Below are positions 36,440 to 44,490 of a DNA stretch of 58,940 nucleotides, one piece after another. The DNA comes from an uncultured Piscinibacter sp. (lineage in GTDB: Bacteria; Pseudomonadota; Gammaproteobacteria; Burkholderiales; Burkholderiaceae_C), in assembly GCF_937952055.1 (NCBI RefSeq), contig NZ_CALFYO010000014.1:1-58940 (forward strand), written 5' to 3'. Each line of letters starts with the position of its first letter. Position 1 is the stretch's first letter. Made by a program: the position numbers and the translations under genes. A model generated the notes under the pieces. It was not told the DNA's origin, did no database searches, and saw nothing but the letters and a program-made list of their open reading frames with translations.

Positions 36440-37828
36440 ATGATGCCGACACGTACCGAGACCGACAGCTTCGGGCCGATCGAGGTGCCGGGCGATGCCC
36501 TCTGGGGGGCGCAGACCGAGCGCAGCCGGCGGTTCTTCGCGATTGGCCGGCAACGCATGCCGCCCGAGATCGTGCAGGCGCTGGCTGAGATCAAGCGCGC
36601 CGCCGCAGAGGTCAACCGCGATCTCGGCCTGCTGGACCCCGCCAAGGCCGACGCCATCGCCGCCGCCGCGGCTCGCATCGCCGCAGGTGAGTTCGCCGCA
36701 CAGTTCCCGCTGTCGGTCTGGCAGACCGGCTCGGGCACGCAGAGCAACATGAACGTCAACGAGGTCATCGCCAGGCTGGCGTCGGATGCGCTCGGCGGTG
36801 AATCGGTCGGGACTCGCCGAGTGCATCCGAACGACGACGTCAACCTGGGCCAGTCGTCGAACGACGTGTTCCCGACTGCCATGCACGTGGCCGCGGTGCG
36901 TGCGGCTGGGCCGTTGCTGAATGCGCTGGCACGGCTGCGCGCGGCAATTCGAATCAAGGCGACCGCCTTTGCGGAGATCGTCAAGATCGGGCGGACCCAC
37001 CTGCAAGACGCGACGCCGATCACGCTCGGTCAGGAATTCGGCGGCTACGACGCCCAGCTGGGCTTCGGTGAGTCGGCACTGCGACGAGCACTGACCGACG
37101 TGCACGCGCTGGCCATTGGCGGCACGGCCGTCGGCACGGGCCTGAACACGCACCGCGAGTTCGGCGCTCGCGTGGCGGCGGTGCTGGCCGCTCGCCTCGA
37201 TGCGCCGTTCGTGGTGGCCGACAACCTGTTCGCGGCCATGGCCGGCCACGAGCCGCTGGTGACCTTGCATGGCGCGCTCAGGACCCTGGCGGTAGCGCTC
37301 AACAAAATCGCGAACGACATCCGGCTGATGGGCAGCGGTCCACGCGCCGGCATCGGTGAACTGCGCCTGCCCGCCAACGAGCCGGGCAGCTCGATCATGC
37401 CCGGCAAGGTCAATCCGACCCAGGTCGAGGCCTTGACGATGGTCTGTGCGCAGGTGATGGGCCACGACTTGGCGATCGGCATCGCCGCCAGCCAGGGCCA
37501 GTTCGAGTTGAACGTGTGCAAGCCGCTGATCGCCCACGACCTGCTCGACAGCATGGGCCTTCTGAGCGACGCGATGGCCAGCTTCGCCACCCATTGTGTC
37601 GAGGGCCTCGAAGTCGATGCCGAGCGGGTTCGGCTACTGCTGGACCGCTCGCTGATGCTGGTCACGGCGCTGGCGCCGCACCTCGGCTACGACCGCGCTG
37701 CGCGGATCGCCAGACATGCCCAGGCCAACGGTCTCAGCCTGCGTGAGGCAGCACTGACGGTCGGCGGCGTCAGTGCCGCCGAGTTCGACGCCTGGGTTGT
37801 CCCGTCGCGCATGCTCGGCCCGGGTTGA
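36440..37828 (+). CDS. fumC: Class II fumarate hydratase FumC
   Basis: A 462-residue oxygen-stable TCA-cycle enzyme interconverting fumarate and malate. Motifs in order: GDALWGAQTERS, GSGTQSNMNVNEVIA, VHPNDDVNLGQSSNDVFPTAMH, KIGRTHLQDATPITLGQEFGGY, and the lyase signature GSSIMPGKVNPTQ. The start is ATGATG at 36440-36445, and either ATG could serve. Conserved fumarase residues favour FumC over aspartase or argininosuccinate lyase. Confidence 0.94.
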   Translation: MMPTRTETDSFGPIEVPGDALWGAQTERSRRFFAIGRQRMPPEIVQALAEIKRAAAEVNRDLGLLDPAKADAIAAAAARIAAGEFAAQFPLSVWQTGSGTQSNMNVNEVIARLASDALGGESVGTRRVHPNDDVNLGQSSNDVFPTAMHVAAVRAAGPLLNALARLRAAIRIKATAFAEIVKIGRTHLQDATPITLGQEFGGYDAQLGFGESALRRALTDVHALAIGGTAVGTGLNTHREFGARVAAVLAARLDAPFVVADNLFAAMAGHEPLVTLHGALRTLAVALNKIANDIRLMGSGPRAGIGELRLPANEPGSSIMPGKVNPTQVEALTMVCAQVMGHDLAIGIAASQGQFELNVCKPLIAHDLLDSMGLLSDAMASFATHCVEGLEVDAERVRLLLDRSLMLVTALAPHLGYDRAARIARHAQANGLSLREAALTVGGVSAAEFDAWVVPSRMLGPG

Positions 37829-37897
37829 GCCGGACTTGGAGGGGGCGTGGAACGCTCGGCGCTGCAGTCAGCTCGCTGCCGCAGTTCACCACCCGTC

Positions 37898-38239
37898 TCA
37901 GGCGCTGGCTGCGGCCTTGCGGCGCTGGCCGTCGATCTCGGCCTGCAGTGCACCGGGCTTGGCTTCGGGAACGACCTGTGCGGTCTGCCAGACCTGCACC
38001 CGCTGGAACAGTCCGCTGCTGAAGAAGGGGTCGGTCGCGAGGTGCGCATCGAGTGCGGCGCGGTCGGGCAGGTCGAGGATCATCAGGCTGCCCAGCGGCC
38101 TGCCGTCGTCGCCGAGCAGCGGGCCGCCGAAGCGGAAGGCCGGGGTGCGGCTGGCGACGAATTCGAGGTGCGGCACGCGCGCCCGGGTGCGAAGGGCCTG
38201 GCTGCCCGGGCGATCCTGGGCGTGGACGATGAAGAGCAT
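37898..38239 (-). CDS. YciI family protein
   Basis: A 113-residue protein with the ferredoxin-like YciI fold: MLFIVHAQDRPGSQALR start, RTPAFRFGGPLLGDDGRPLGSLMILDLPDRAALDAHLATDPFF core with the conserved His-Asp pair. Biochemical function is not well defined for the family. It lies 28 nt after a 31-codon ORF that resembles the start of a globin, and converges on fumC. Confidence 0.85.
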   Translation of the reverse strand: MLFIVHAQDRPGSQALRTRARVPHLEFVASRTPAFRFGGPLLGDDGRPLGSLMILDLPDRAALDAHLATDPFFSSGLFQRVQVWQTAQVVPEAKPGALQAEIDGQRRKAAASA

Positions 38240-38267
38240 GTCGTTCTCCGGCGGGTGGGGTTCGGGG

Positions 38268-38363
38268 TCAGGCTGCGGCGGGCTGCGGTGGCGCCACGGC
38301 GCCGGCCTGCGTCGCGAGGCGGCCGAAGCTCGTCTGCACGAGCGCGATCTGGTCGGGGGTCAT
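38268..38363 (-). pseudogene. 31-codon ORF resembling a truncated globin N-terminus
   Basis: An ATG at 38363 with a good ribosome site (AGGAG, 6 nt away) opens a 31-residue ORF, MTPDQIALVQTSFGRLATQA..., ending in PPQPAAA. The first ~16 residues resemble the first helix of bacterial single-domain globins (MTP-x-QI-x-LVQ-x-SF pattern), but the haem-binding remainder is absent. It is best read as a globin gene that lost its body, with translation signals kept, or as a leader peptide upstream of the YciI gene, which starts 28 nt later. The globin link is from memory of the family and rests on a short match. Confidence 0.45.
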
Positions 38364-38543
38364 GGGCATCTCCTGGCGGTGGGTGGCGCACACAGGGGCG
38401 TGTCGCGCAGGTGGCCATTGCAGGGTCTTGCGCCGCCTCGGTCATGAGGCATCCGTCCCGATCTGCAGGTCGGCAGGCGGGACGCCTGTCCCGGTCGGTG
38501 GCGCCGCTCGGCGCCTTGCGGTGCGCCTGGGCGGCCCGGGGCG

Positions 38544-39641
38544 TCAGGCCGGGTCGCGGCCCAGCCCGGCGTCGCGGGCCCAGACGATGAGGCGGCCGCG
38601 GCTGGAGAAGTCGAGCTTGGCGAAGATCGCCGTCACGTGGTTGCGCACCGTCTTCTCGCTCATGTACAAGGCGGCGGCGATCTCCTCGTTGTCGAGGCCC
38701 CGCGCGACATGCTCGATCACGTCGCGCTCGCGTGCCGTGAGTACGGCGAGGTCGCGACCGTCGCGCCGCACCGCGGCCCCCGCATGCTCGGCGAGGAACG
38801 AACGCATGGCCTCGGCGAGCACGGGCCACGCCGGCTCGTCGGCCATCAGGTCGTGGTTGGCGCTGTCCAGCGCGACGAGGCGCGCGCCGGCAATGCGCTG
38901 GGCCAGCAGCTGGCCCTGAGCGAAGGGCACGAGGTCGTCACGCCGTGCATGCAGCACCAGCACCGGGCAGCTCAGCTGCGGCAGCAGGTCGGAGACGTCG
39001 ATGTGCCAGAAGAGTCGCGTCAGACGCTGCGCCTGCTGGGGCGTGGCCGAGGCACGCTGGATGTGGCAATACGCCGACAGGGCATCGCCGCTGGCCTGCG
39101 GGATGGCGCGGGTGGCGAACACCTGGCGATAGGCCGGACTGTCCTGCCCCCAGCCGAGCGCGATCAGCTGCAACAGCAACTCGCGCTCGGCCGCGTCCTG
39201 CGGCGACGGGTTGCGCACGGCGCGCCCCTGCGCGTAGGTGCCGCACAGCAGCAGCGCGCTGACGCGCTCGGGATGCCTCGCGGCATAGGCGATGGCGAGC
39301 GGGCCGCCGTGACAGAAACCGAGGATCGGGAAGCGCTCGAGCCGTGCGGCATCGACCACCGATTCCATGTCGGCCACCATGCCGTCGAAGCTGAGCTCCG
39401 CCGGTTCGCGCTCCGACAGTCCGAAGCCGCGTCCGTCGAAGCGCGTGAGTTGCCGGCCGTCGGTGAGCAGGTCGAGCCAGTGCCGCCACAGCGGGCTGTC
39501 TCGGTCCTCGTCGAGGTGCGACATCCAGTTGGCCGACTTGACGATCGGCGGGCCGCTGCCCAACTGCTCGAAGGCGATGCGCACCCCGTCGGCCGTGCTG
39601 CAATAGCGCACGATCGCCGGTGACGCAGTGGAGCGGGACAT
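38544..39641 (-). CDS. Alpha/beta hydrolase fused to LuxR-type DNA-binding domain
   Basis: A 365-residue protein with two parts. Residues ~10-285 are an alpha/beta hydrolase with oxyanion strand FDGRGFGLS, nucleophile elbow GFCHGG (C110), acid in HARRDDLVPF and His in DSANHDL. Residues ~300-360 are a LuxR/GerE helix-turn-helix: LTARERDVIEHVARGLDNEEIAAALYMSEKTVRNHVTAIFAKL. The fusion suggests a transcription factor that senses a ligand with a hydrolase fold. The nucleophile is Cys rather than the usual Ser. The ATG at 39641 was chosen over the adjacent TTG. Confidence 0.88.
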   Translation of the reverse strand: MSRSTASPAIVRYCSTADGVRIAFEQLGSGPPIVKSANWMSHLDEDRDSPLWRHWLDLLTDGRQLTRFDGRGFGLSEREPAELSFDGMVADMESVVDAARLERFPILGFCHGGPLAIAYAARHPERVSALLLCGTYAQGRAVRNPSPQDAAERELLLQLIALGWGQDSPAYRQVFATRAIPQASGDALSAYCHIQRASATPQQAQRLTRLFWHIDVSDLLPQLSCPVLVLHARRDDLVPFAQGQLLAQRIAGARLVALDSANHDLMADEPAWPVLAEAMRSFLAEHAGAAVRRDGRDLAVLTARERDVIEHVARGLDNEEIAAALYMSEKTVRNHVTAIFAKLDFSSRGRLIVWARDAGLGRDPA

Positions 39642-39774
39642 CAAGGCGGGGCGGGAAGGGGCCTGACGGCTGCATTATCGGCACTCGATCGCGAGCGGCC
39701 GATCATGATCGGGTGCCGATGCCGTCGACGGGCGGCCTGCCGGCCATCGCGGGGCACCAGGCAGAAGGTCGAGA

Positions 39775-40404
39775 TCAAGGCGACGACGCCGACACCCTGC
39801 CGCTGCGGCCCCACACCAGCAGCAGGTTGTTGGCCGGCATCGCCACGCGCTCACGCAGCACCAGGCCGGCCTGCGCCGCTTCGTGCGCGACGTCTTCGCG
39901 GCGGCGAAGCCCCCATGCGGGGTTGGAGGCGCGCAGGTCCGCATCGAAGGCCAGGTTGCCGGACGATGTCGGCACGTCGTCTTCCAGATAGGGTCCGTAG
40001 GTGATGAGCAGCCCCGCCCTCGTCAGATGGCGCGCCGCGCCGCGCATCAACCCCGCACAACAGGCCCAGGGCGCGATGTGGATCATGTTGGCGCAGAAGA
40101 TGGCATCGACCTGCGCCGGCACGCCGGGCCACTGGGGCTGCAGCACGTCCAGCCGCAGCGGCGCGCGCACTCGCTCCAATCCGTCGCACCAGGCGCCAAT
40201 CGAAGCCAGCGCCGCGGCGTCGAAGTCGCTGGGCAGCCATTGCCAGCCCGGCAGGCCGGCGCTGCAGTAGGCGGCATGCTGCCCGGTGCCGCTGGCGATC
40301 TCCAGCAGCACGCCGCGCTCCGGCAGCCATCGCTGCAGCTCGGCCAGGATGGGCGCGCGGTTGCGTTCCGCAGCGGCGCTGCGGCGTCGGGGGTCGTCGG
40401 TCAT
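39775..40404 (-). CDS. DUF938 family SAM-dependent methyltransferase-like protein
   Basis: A 209-residue Rossmann-type protein of the DUF938 family. SAAAERNRAPILAELQRWLP opens it, followed by SAM motif I LLEIASGTGQHAAY, a second strand LPSDFDAAALASI, and the family-specific IFCANMIHIAPWACCAGLM and YGPYLEDDVPTSSGNLAFDADLRASNPAWGLR. The substrate is unknown. The ATG at 40404 begins right before the conserved region. It stands alone between the LuxR-type gene and the broken lipoprotein. Confidence 0.88.
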   Translation of the reverse strand: MTDDPRRRSAAAERNRAPILAELQRWLPERGVLLEIASGTGQHAAYCSAGLPGWQWLPSDFDAAALASIGAWCDGLERVRAPLRLDVLQPQWPGVPAQVDAIFCANMIHIAPWACCAGLMRGAARHLTRAGLLITYGPYLEDDVPTSSGNLAFDADLRASNPAWGLRRREDVAHEAAQAGLVLRERVAMPANNLLLVWGRSGRVSASSP

Positions 40405-40512
40405 CGCTCGGGGTTGGTGCTCATGCGCCGGCGGCGGCATTCAAAGCGCGATTGTCGGCCGATGGCACGCGGGCCGTGGCGAGGGCGCCGCACGGGCGCC
40501 CGTCCGGTGCCA

Positions 40513-41667
40513 TCAGGGCGCGGTCGTGAACTGCGAGATGAACGGCGCCGGCATCGGGTTGCCGGCCGGGTCCGAGGCAAGGACCTGCACCTTGTACGCC
40601 GTGCCGGGAACCAGCGGCGACACCGGCCGGAACGTGACGGTCACGGGCACCGGGCTCAACGCCGAGACGGACCCGGCGATGGCGTCGCCCGTCGCCGCGT
40701 CGGACACCCTGAACACGAAGTCGAGGCCTTCGAAATCGATCGGTTCGCTGAACTGCACCTCGATCGCGGCCGTGACGGGCACGCCGAGGGCGCCCTGCGC
40801 GGGGTCGATGGCCACGACGCTCGGTGGCGTGGCATCGGTGACCACGCTGGCCGTCGTGAAGTGCGACGTGAAGGAGGTCGCCATCACATTGCCGGCCAGG
40901 TCCGCCACGTTCTGCACGCGCACCTCGTAGGCGGTGCTTGCGTTCAGCGGTGACAGCGGAGTCATCGACGCCCACTGGCCATCCACCGACGTGGACACCA
41001 TCACCGGGACCAGCGTGGAGGTCGCGGTGTCGCGCAGGCTGAGGTGGCCCGCGTCGAGCGAGGCGGCGTCGACCGGCTCGCTGAAGCCGATGACCACCAC
41101 CGCCGTCGTCGCGACCGACGCTGCGTCCGCTGCCGGGGCGATCGAGCTCACCGTGGGCGGTGTCGTGTCGGGCACACGCGTCACCGTGAGGGTGTCGCTT
41201 CCGCTGCGGTCGTCGACGGCAGAGGTGACGGTCACGGTGATGGCGTTGGATCCCATCGCCAAGGGCACGTAGAACGTATGCCATGACACGCCGACGAACG
41301 GAAGTCACGCGATGCTGGCCCGCCCGCCTCCCGTGGCGCCATTGGCCGCGTTGCGCCAGCTGACGAGGTAGCCTTCCGGGAGCGAGCCGCCGATCAGCGA
41401 ACAGGAGAAGGTCGCGGGGACGAACGAGATGCCGCCCAGCATCAACGCCGTTGCCTCGGTCGCATAGGCGTCCGACTCGGTGGGCGCCGTGATGGTGACG
41501 CCCGACCAGGGCGGCGGTGCCTCGTCATCGCCGTCACCCCCTCCGCCACAGCCGGCCAGAAGCGCGGCCAGGGCGAGCGCCAGCAGCGCGAGGGCGGCGG
41601 GTGAGGCTCGATCCAACCCCTGCCGGTTCGGCGCCCGTGCCTCCGCGCGTCCTTCCGCACTCTGCAT
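40513..41667 (-). pseudogene. Ig-like domain lipoprotein interrupted by in-frame TGA
   Basis: One frame reads through the whole interval apart from a TGA at 41305-41307. The upstream part (120 residues from the ATG at 41667, ribosome site GGAGG) has a lipoprotein signal with lipobox LAGC, a Gly/Asp spacer and the start of an Ig-like domain (SGVTITAPTESDAYAT). After the stop the same frame continues LPFVGVSWHTFYVPLAMGSNAITVTVT, then two SbsA/Big_5-type Ig-like domains (DTTPPTVSSIAPAADAASVATTAVVVIGF and DATPPSVVAIDPAQGALGVPVTAAIEVQF). The domain spans the stop, so a single nonsense change has split an exported surface or periplasmic lipoprotein. Readthrough or a sequence error are alternatives. 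Confidence 0.75.
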
Positions 41668-41851
41668 GTCGGCCTCCAGTCGATGTCGCGACCCGGGCGG
41701 CCGCCGAACCTGCGGCCCTACCATCCGGTCTGACTTTCCCTGCTCGGGCGGCGCCACGGATTGACGGGCCGCAAGAGAGCCTGACGGTCGGCGCGCCGGA
41801 ACCTTTGTGCCGATCCCGTTTCTGAAGCGTTCGGGCTCGAGGAGGCTCGCG

Positions 41852-42244
41852 ATGAAATCCTTCGTCTGGATCGTGTTCGGCGTGTTCGCCGCTTTGTGGA
41901 CCGGCGGCGCCTTTGCCGCCGCGCAACTCACGACATGGGCTGCGGGACAGCTCGCTTCGGGTGCTGCCGTCGACCTGGGCCGGGCCGTGGCGGACTGGCC
42001 GCTGCCCGCCTGGCTGGCACCCTGGGTCGACGCAGCCGCCTTCCAGACGGCGCAGCAGGCGCTCGTCGTCGCGCTCGAATGGCTGCGCGACAGCTGGCCG
42101 GAGATCGGCAGCCTGGTCGGCTGGCTGGTGCCGGTGATCTGGGTGCTGTGGGGACTGGGCCTCGCGCTCCTGCTGCTGCTGGCCGGCGGCGCCCACTGGC
42201 TGGCGGGCCGCGCCCAGCCGCAACCTCGACCGAGCATGACATGA
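41852..42244 (+). CDS. Small membrane protein, unknown function
   Basis: A 130-residue protein with an N-terminal hydrophobic segment (FVWIVFGVFAALWTGGAFAAAQ, membrane helix or signal) and a second strong membrane helix near residues 93-118 (VGWLVPVIWVLWGLGLALLLLL). Between them is a Trp/Ala-rich amphipathic stretch. GAGGAGG lies 9 nt before the ATG. Its stop overlaps the next start as ATGA, tying it to the TerB-like gene. No family is recognised; a membrane anchor for the partner is a guess. Confidence 0.75.
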   Translation: MKSFVWIVFGVFAALWTGGAFAAAQLTTWAAGQLASGAAVDLGRAVADWPLPAWLAPWVDAAAFQTAQQALVVALEWLRDSWPEIGSLVGWLVPVIWVLWGLGLALLLLLAGGAHWLAGRAQPQPRPSMT

Positions 42245-43197
42245 CCGACACCGAGACCCGCGCCATCGTCACCGTCAGCCTGCTGGCCGCGTTTGCCGAC
42301 GGCAGCAAGCACGAGCGAGAACGCGCCGAGATCAAGCGCATCGCCGAGGGCTTGTCGCAAGCCGACGGCGTGCACCTGCCGACGCTCTACCAGGACGTGC
42401 TGATGAAGCGCGTCACGCTGGGCTCGGTGCTGCCCGCGCTGGCCAACGATGAATCACGCCAGCTCGCCTACGAGATGGCGGTGTGCGTCTGCGATGCAGA
42501 CGGCACGCAGTCCGACGCGGAGCGTGACTTCCTCGGCGAGCTGTCGCGGGCGCTGCAGCTCGACACGGCGGCGGCGCGCCGCTTCCAGCAGCAGGCCGAG
42601 GCGCTGGCATCCGCGCCGCTGGGCGCCGACGTGCTGCCGCCGGTCGCTGCGACCGGTCCGCAGCGCGTGGTCGACGAGGCGGCGCTGGACCAGGCCATCC
42701 TCGACGCCGCCATTCTCAACGGCGCGCTCGAGCTGCTGCCCGAGACGCTGTCGACGATGGCGATCATTCCGCTGCAGATGCGCCTCGTCTACCGCATCGG
42801 TCAGGCCTACGGCTACCCGCTCGACAGCGGCCATGTGAAGGACTTTCTCGCCACGGCCGGCGTGGGCCTGACCTCGCAGTACCTCGAGCAGGCCGGGCGC
42901 AAGCTGATCGGCGGGCTGCTCGGCCGTGTCGGCGGCGGGCTGCTCGGCGGCCTCGGCAGGCAGGCGGTCAGCTCGGGCATGAGCTTCGCGGCCACCTACG
43001 CGCTGGGCCATGTCGCCAGGCGCTACTACGCCGGCGGCCGGGTGCTTTCGGCGCAGATGCTCCGGGAGGCCTACGCCGGCATGACGCGCGAGGCGCAGGC
43101 CCTGCAGAAGCAGTACCTGCCGCGGATGCGCGAGAAGGCCCGCACGCTCGACGCCGCCCAGGTGATCGCCATGGTGCGCGGCGACAAGGCCGCCTGA
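42241..43197 (+). CDS. TerB-like / DUF697-like protein
   Basis: A 318-residue protein. Residues ~8-125 are helical and resemble the TerB/DUF533 fold (LLAAFADGSKHERERAEIKRIAEGL and CVCDADGTQSDAERDFLGELSRAL, two acidic metal-binding-like repeats). Residues ~145-260 resemble DUF697 (ILNGALELLPETLSTMAIIPLQMRLVYRIGQAYGY, then a Gly-rich GGLLGRVGGGLLGGLGRQAVS hydrophobic stretch that could enter the membrane). The two-domain reading is by eye. It is coupled by 4-nt overlap to the small membrane protein. Stress or envelope roles are plausible but unproven. Confidence 0.75.
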   Translation: MTDTETRAIVTVSLLAAFADGSKHERERAEIKRIAEGLSQADGVHLPTLYQDVLMKRVTLGSVLPALANDESRQLAYEMAVCVCDADGTQSDAERDFLGELSRALQLDTAAARRFQQQAEALASAPLGADVLPPVAATGPQRVVDEAALDQAILDAAILNGALELLPETLSTMAIIPLQMRLVYRIGQAYGYPLDSGHVKDFLATAGVGLTSQYLEQAGRKLIGGLLGRVGGGLLGGLGRQAVSSGMSFAATYALGHVARRYYAGGRVLSAQMLREAYAGMTREAQALQKQYLPRMREKARTLDAAQVIAMVRGDKAA

Positions 43198-43202
43198 GAG
43201 CG

Positions 43203-43979
43203 TCAGCCCGGTGCGTACATCACGTTGATGCGCGCCACGTACTTGGGCACCGGCCCATGCACCGGGCAGCCGACGTGCAGCACCGAGTGCGGCCCGAAGC
43301 CGTGGCGGAAGAACAGCGCGCTGCCCTTGGCCGGGGTGACGTCGTGGGCGCTGCCGTCGGGGCGGTACAGCCGCGTCTGGCCGCCCTGCACGCCGTCGGC
43401 CGGTCCGTTCAGATAGAGCAGCATGGTCAGGCAGGAGCGCAGCCCGGCCCACTGCACCATCTCGCGGCGGTCGTCGCTGAGGCCGAAGCCGGGCCAGTCG
43501 CCGTCGGTGTGGCGGTTGAAGACGTCGCCGTCGTCGTAGCGGTACATGTTCAGCCGCTCGGACAGGCGCGGGTACAGGCGCAGCCCGGCGATGGACGGCG
43601 GCAGCAGGTGCGCCATGCGCTCGAACATCGGGCCGAGCAGCGTGCGGTCGGCCACCCAGTGCACCGACTTGTTCATGCGCATGCCAGGCGGCGTCTGGAT
43701 GCCCGGCGCCTCCTCGCGGTAGCCGAAGCGCTCGCTGGCCTCGACGATCGCGTCGGCCTCGGCAGCCGCCAGCAGATCGCGGACCTCGAAGGCGAGCAGC
43801 CCGCCGAGCTCGATGTCGTGTCGCGTCGGCACCAGGCCGGCCTCGGGCGCCAGCACCAGCCGCGGCGCCGGCGTCTCGAAGGCGTGGATGGGCGTGTCCT
43901 CGACCACGCCGCCCATCGGTAGCGAACCGGGCAGCCGCGCCACCGTGCGGTGCGGCGGCCAATCGGCGCCGGCGTTCAC
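43203..43979 (-). CDS. 2OG-Fe(II) oxygenase (prolyl 4-hydroxylase-like)
   Basis: A 258-residue dioxygenase with a double-stranded beta-helix. The iron ligands are the H-x-D in FNRHTDGDW and the distal His in FGPHSVLHVG; the 2-oxoglutarate Arg is in YVARINVMY. The strand RLNMYRYDDGDVF is typical of P4H-type domains. The GTG at 43979 overlaps the gloA stop as GTGA; a second GTG at 43982 or an ATG at 43916 are possible starts. Hydroxylation of a protein or small molecule is likely, with substrate unknown. Convergent with the TerB-like gene (5-nt gap). Confidence 0.85.
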   Translation of the reverse strand: MNAGADWPPHRTVARLPGSLPMGGVVEDTPIHAFETPAPRLVLAPEAGLVPTRHDIELGGLLAFEVRDLLAAAEADAIVEASERFGYREEAPGIQTPPGMRMNKSVHWVADRTLLGPMFERMAHLLPPSIAGLRLYPRLSERLNMYRYDDGDVFNRHTDGDWPGFGLSDDRREMVQWAGLRSCLTMLLYLNGPADGVQGGQTRLYRPDGSAHDVTPAKGSALFFRHGFGPHSVLHVGCPVHGPVPKYVARINVMYAPG

Positions 43980-44395
43980 CACGTTCCGCTGTTGGGCATC
44001 GAGGCCCAGGGCTCGGCCGGCGGCAGCGCGGGGCCGGCCTGCAGCAGCTCGATGGAGATGTTGTCGGGCGAGCGCACGAACGCCATGCGGCCGTCGCGTG
44101 GCGGGCGGTTGATGGTCACGCCGTGCTCCTGAAGCCGGCGGCAGGCGGCGTAGATGTCGTCGACCGCGTAGGCCAGATGGCCGAAATTGCGCCCGCCGGT
44201 GTAGACCTCCGGGTCCCAGTTGTGCGTCAGCTCGACCTGGGCCTCGCTTTGCCCCGGCGCGGCGAGGAAGACGAGGGTGAAGCGGCCGCCCGGAACGTCC
44301 TGCTTGCGCAGCACTTCGAGGCCCAGCGCGTCGCAGTAGAAGCGCAGCGACGCGTCGAGGTCGGTCACGCGGACCATGGTGTGCAGGTATTTCAT
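43976..44395 (-). CDS. gloA: Lactoylglutathione lyase (glyoxalase I)
   Basis: A 139-residue VOC-fold enzyme converting the methylglyoxal-glutathione adduct to S-lactoylglutathione. Metal ligands match E. coli GloA: His5 in LHTMVRV, Glu in QVELTHNW, His in FGHLAYAVDD and Glu in ISIELLQ. The N-terminus MKYLHTMVRVTDLDASLRFY is near-canonical. It overlaps the oxygenase gene by 4 nt. Confidence 0.93.
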   Translation of the reverse strand: MKYLHTMVRVTDLDASLRFYCDALGLEVLRKQDVPGGRFTLVFLAAPGQSEAQVELTHNWDPEVYTGGRNFGHLAYAVDDIYAACRRLQEHGVTINRPPRDGRMAFVRSPDNISIELLQAGPALPPAEPWASMPNSGTW

Positions 44396-44490
44396 GGTGC
44401 GATTGTCGGTGCGCCGTCGCGCCCGCGCAGCCGTGCGGTCTTGGCGCGTCGTCGGCCCGATCGCCAGGCCGCGCCCTGGCGCCCGGCCGG

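Noticed and set aside
39702..39713. Palindrome CGATCATGATCG upstream of the hydrolase-LuxR gene
   Set aside because: It is short and the flanking bases do not extend the symmetry. Possible operator, but chance is likely enough that it was not listed as a feature.
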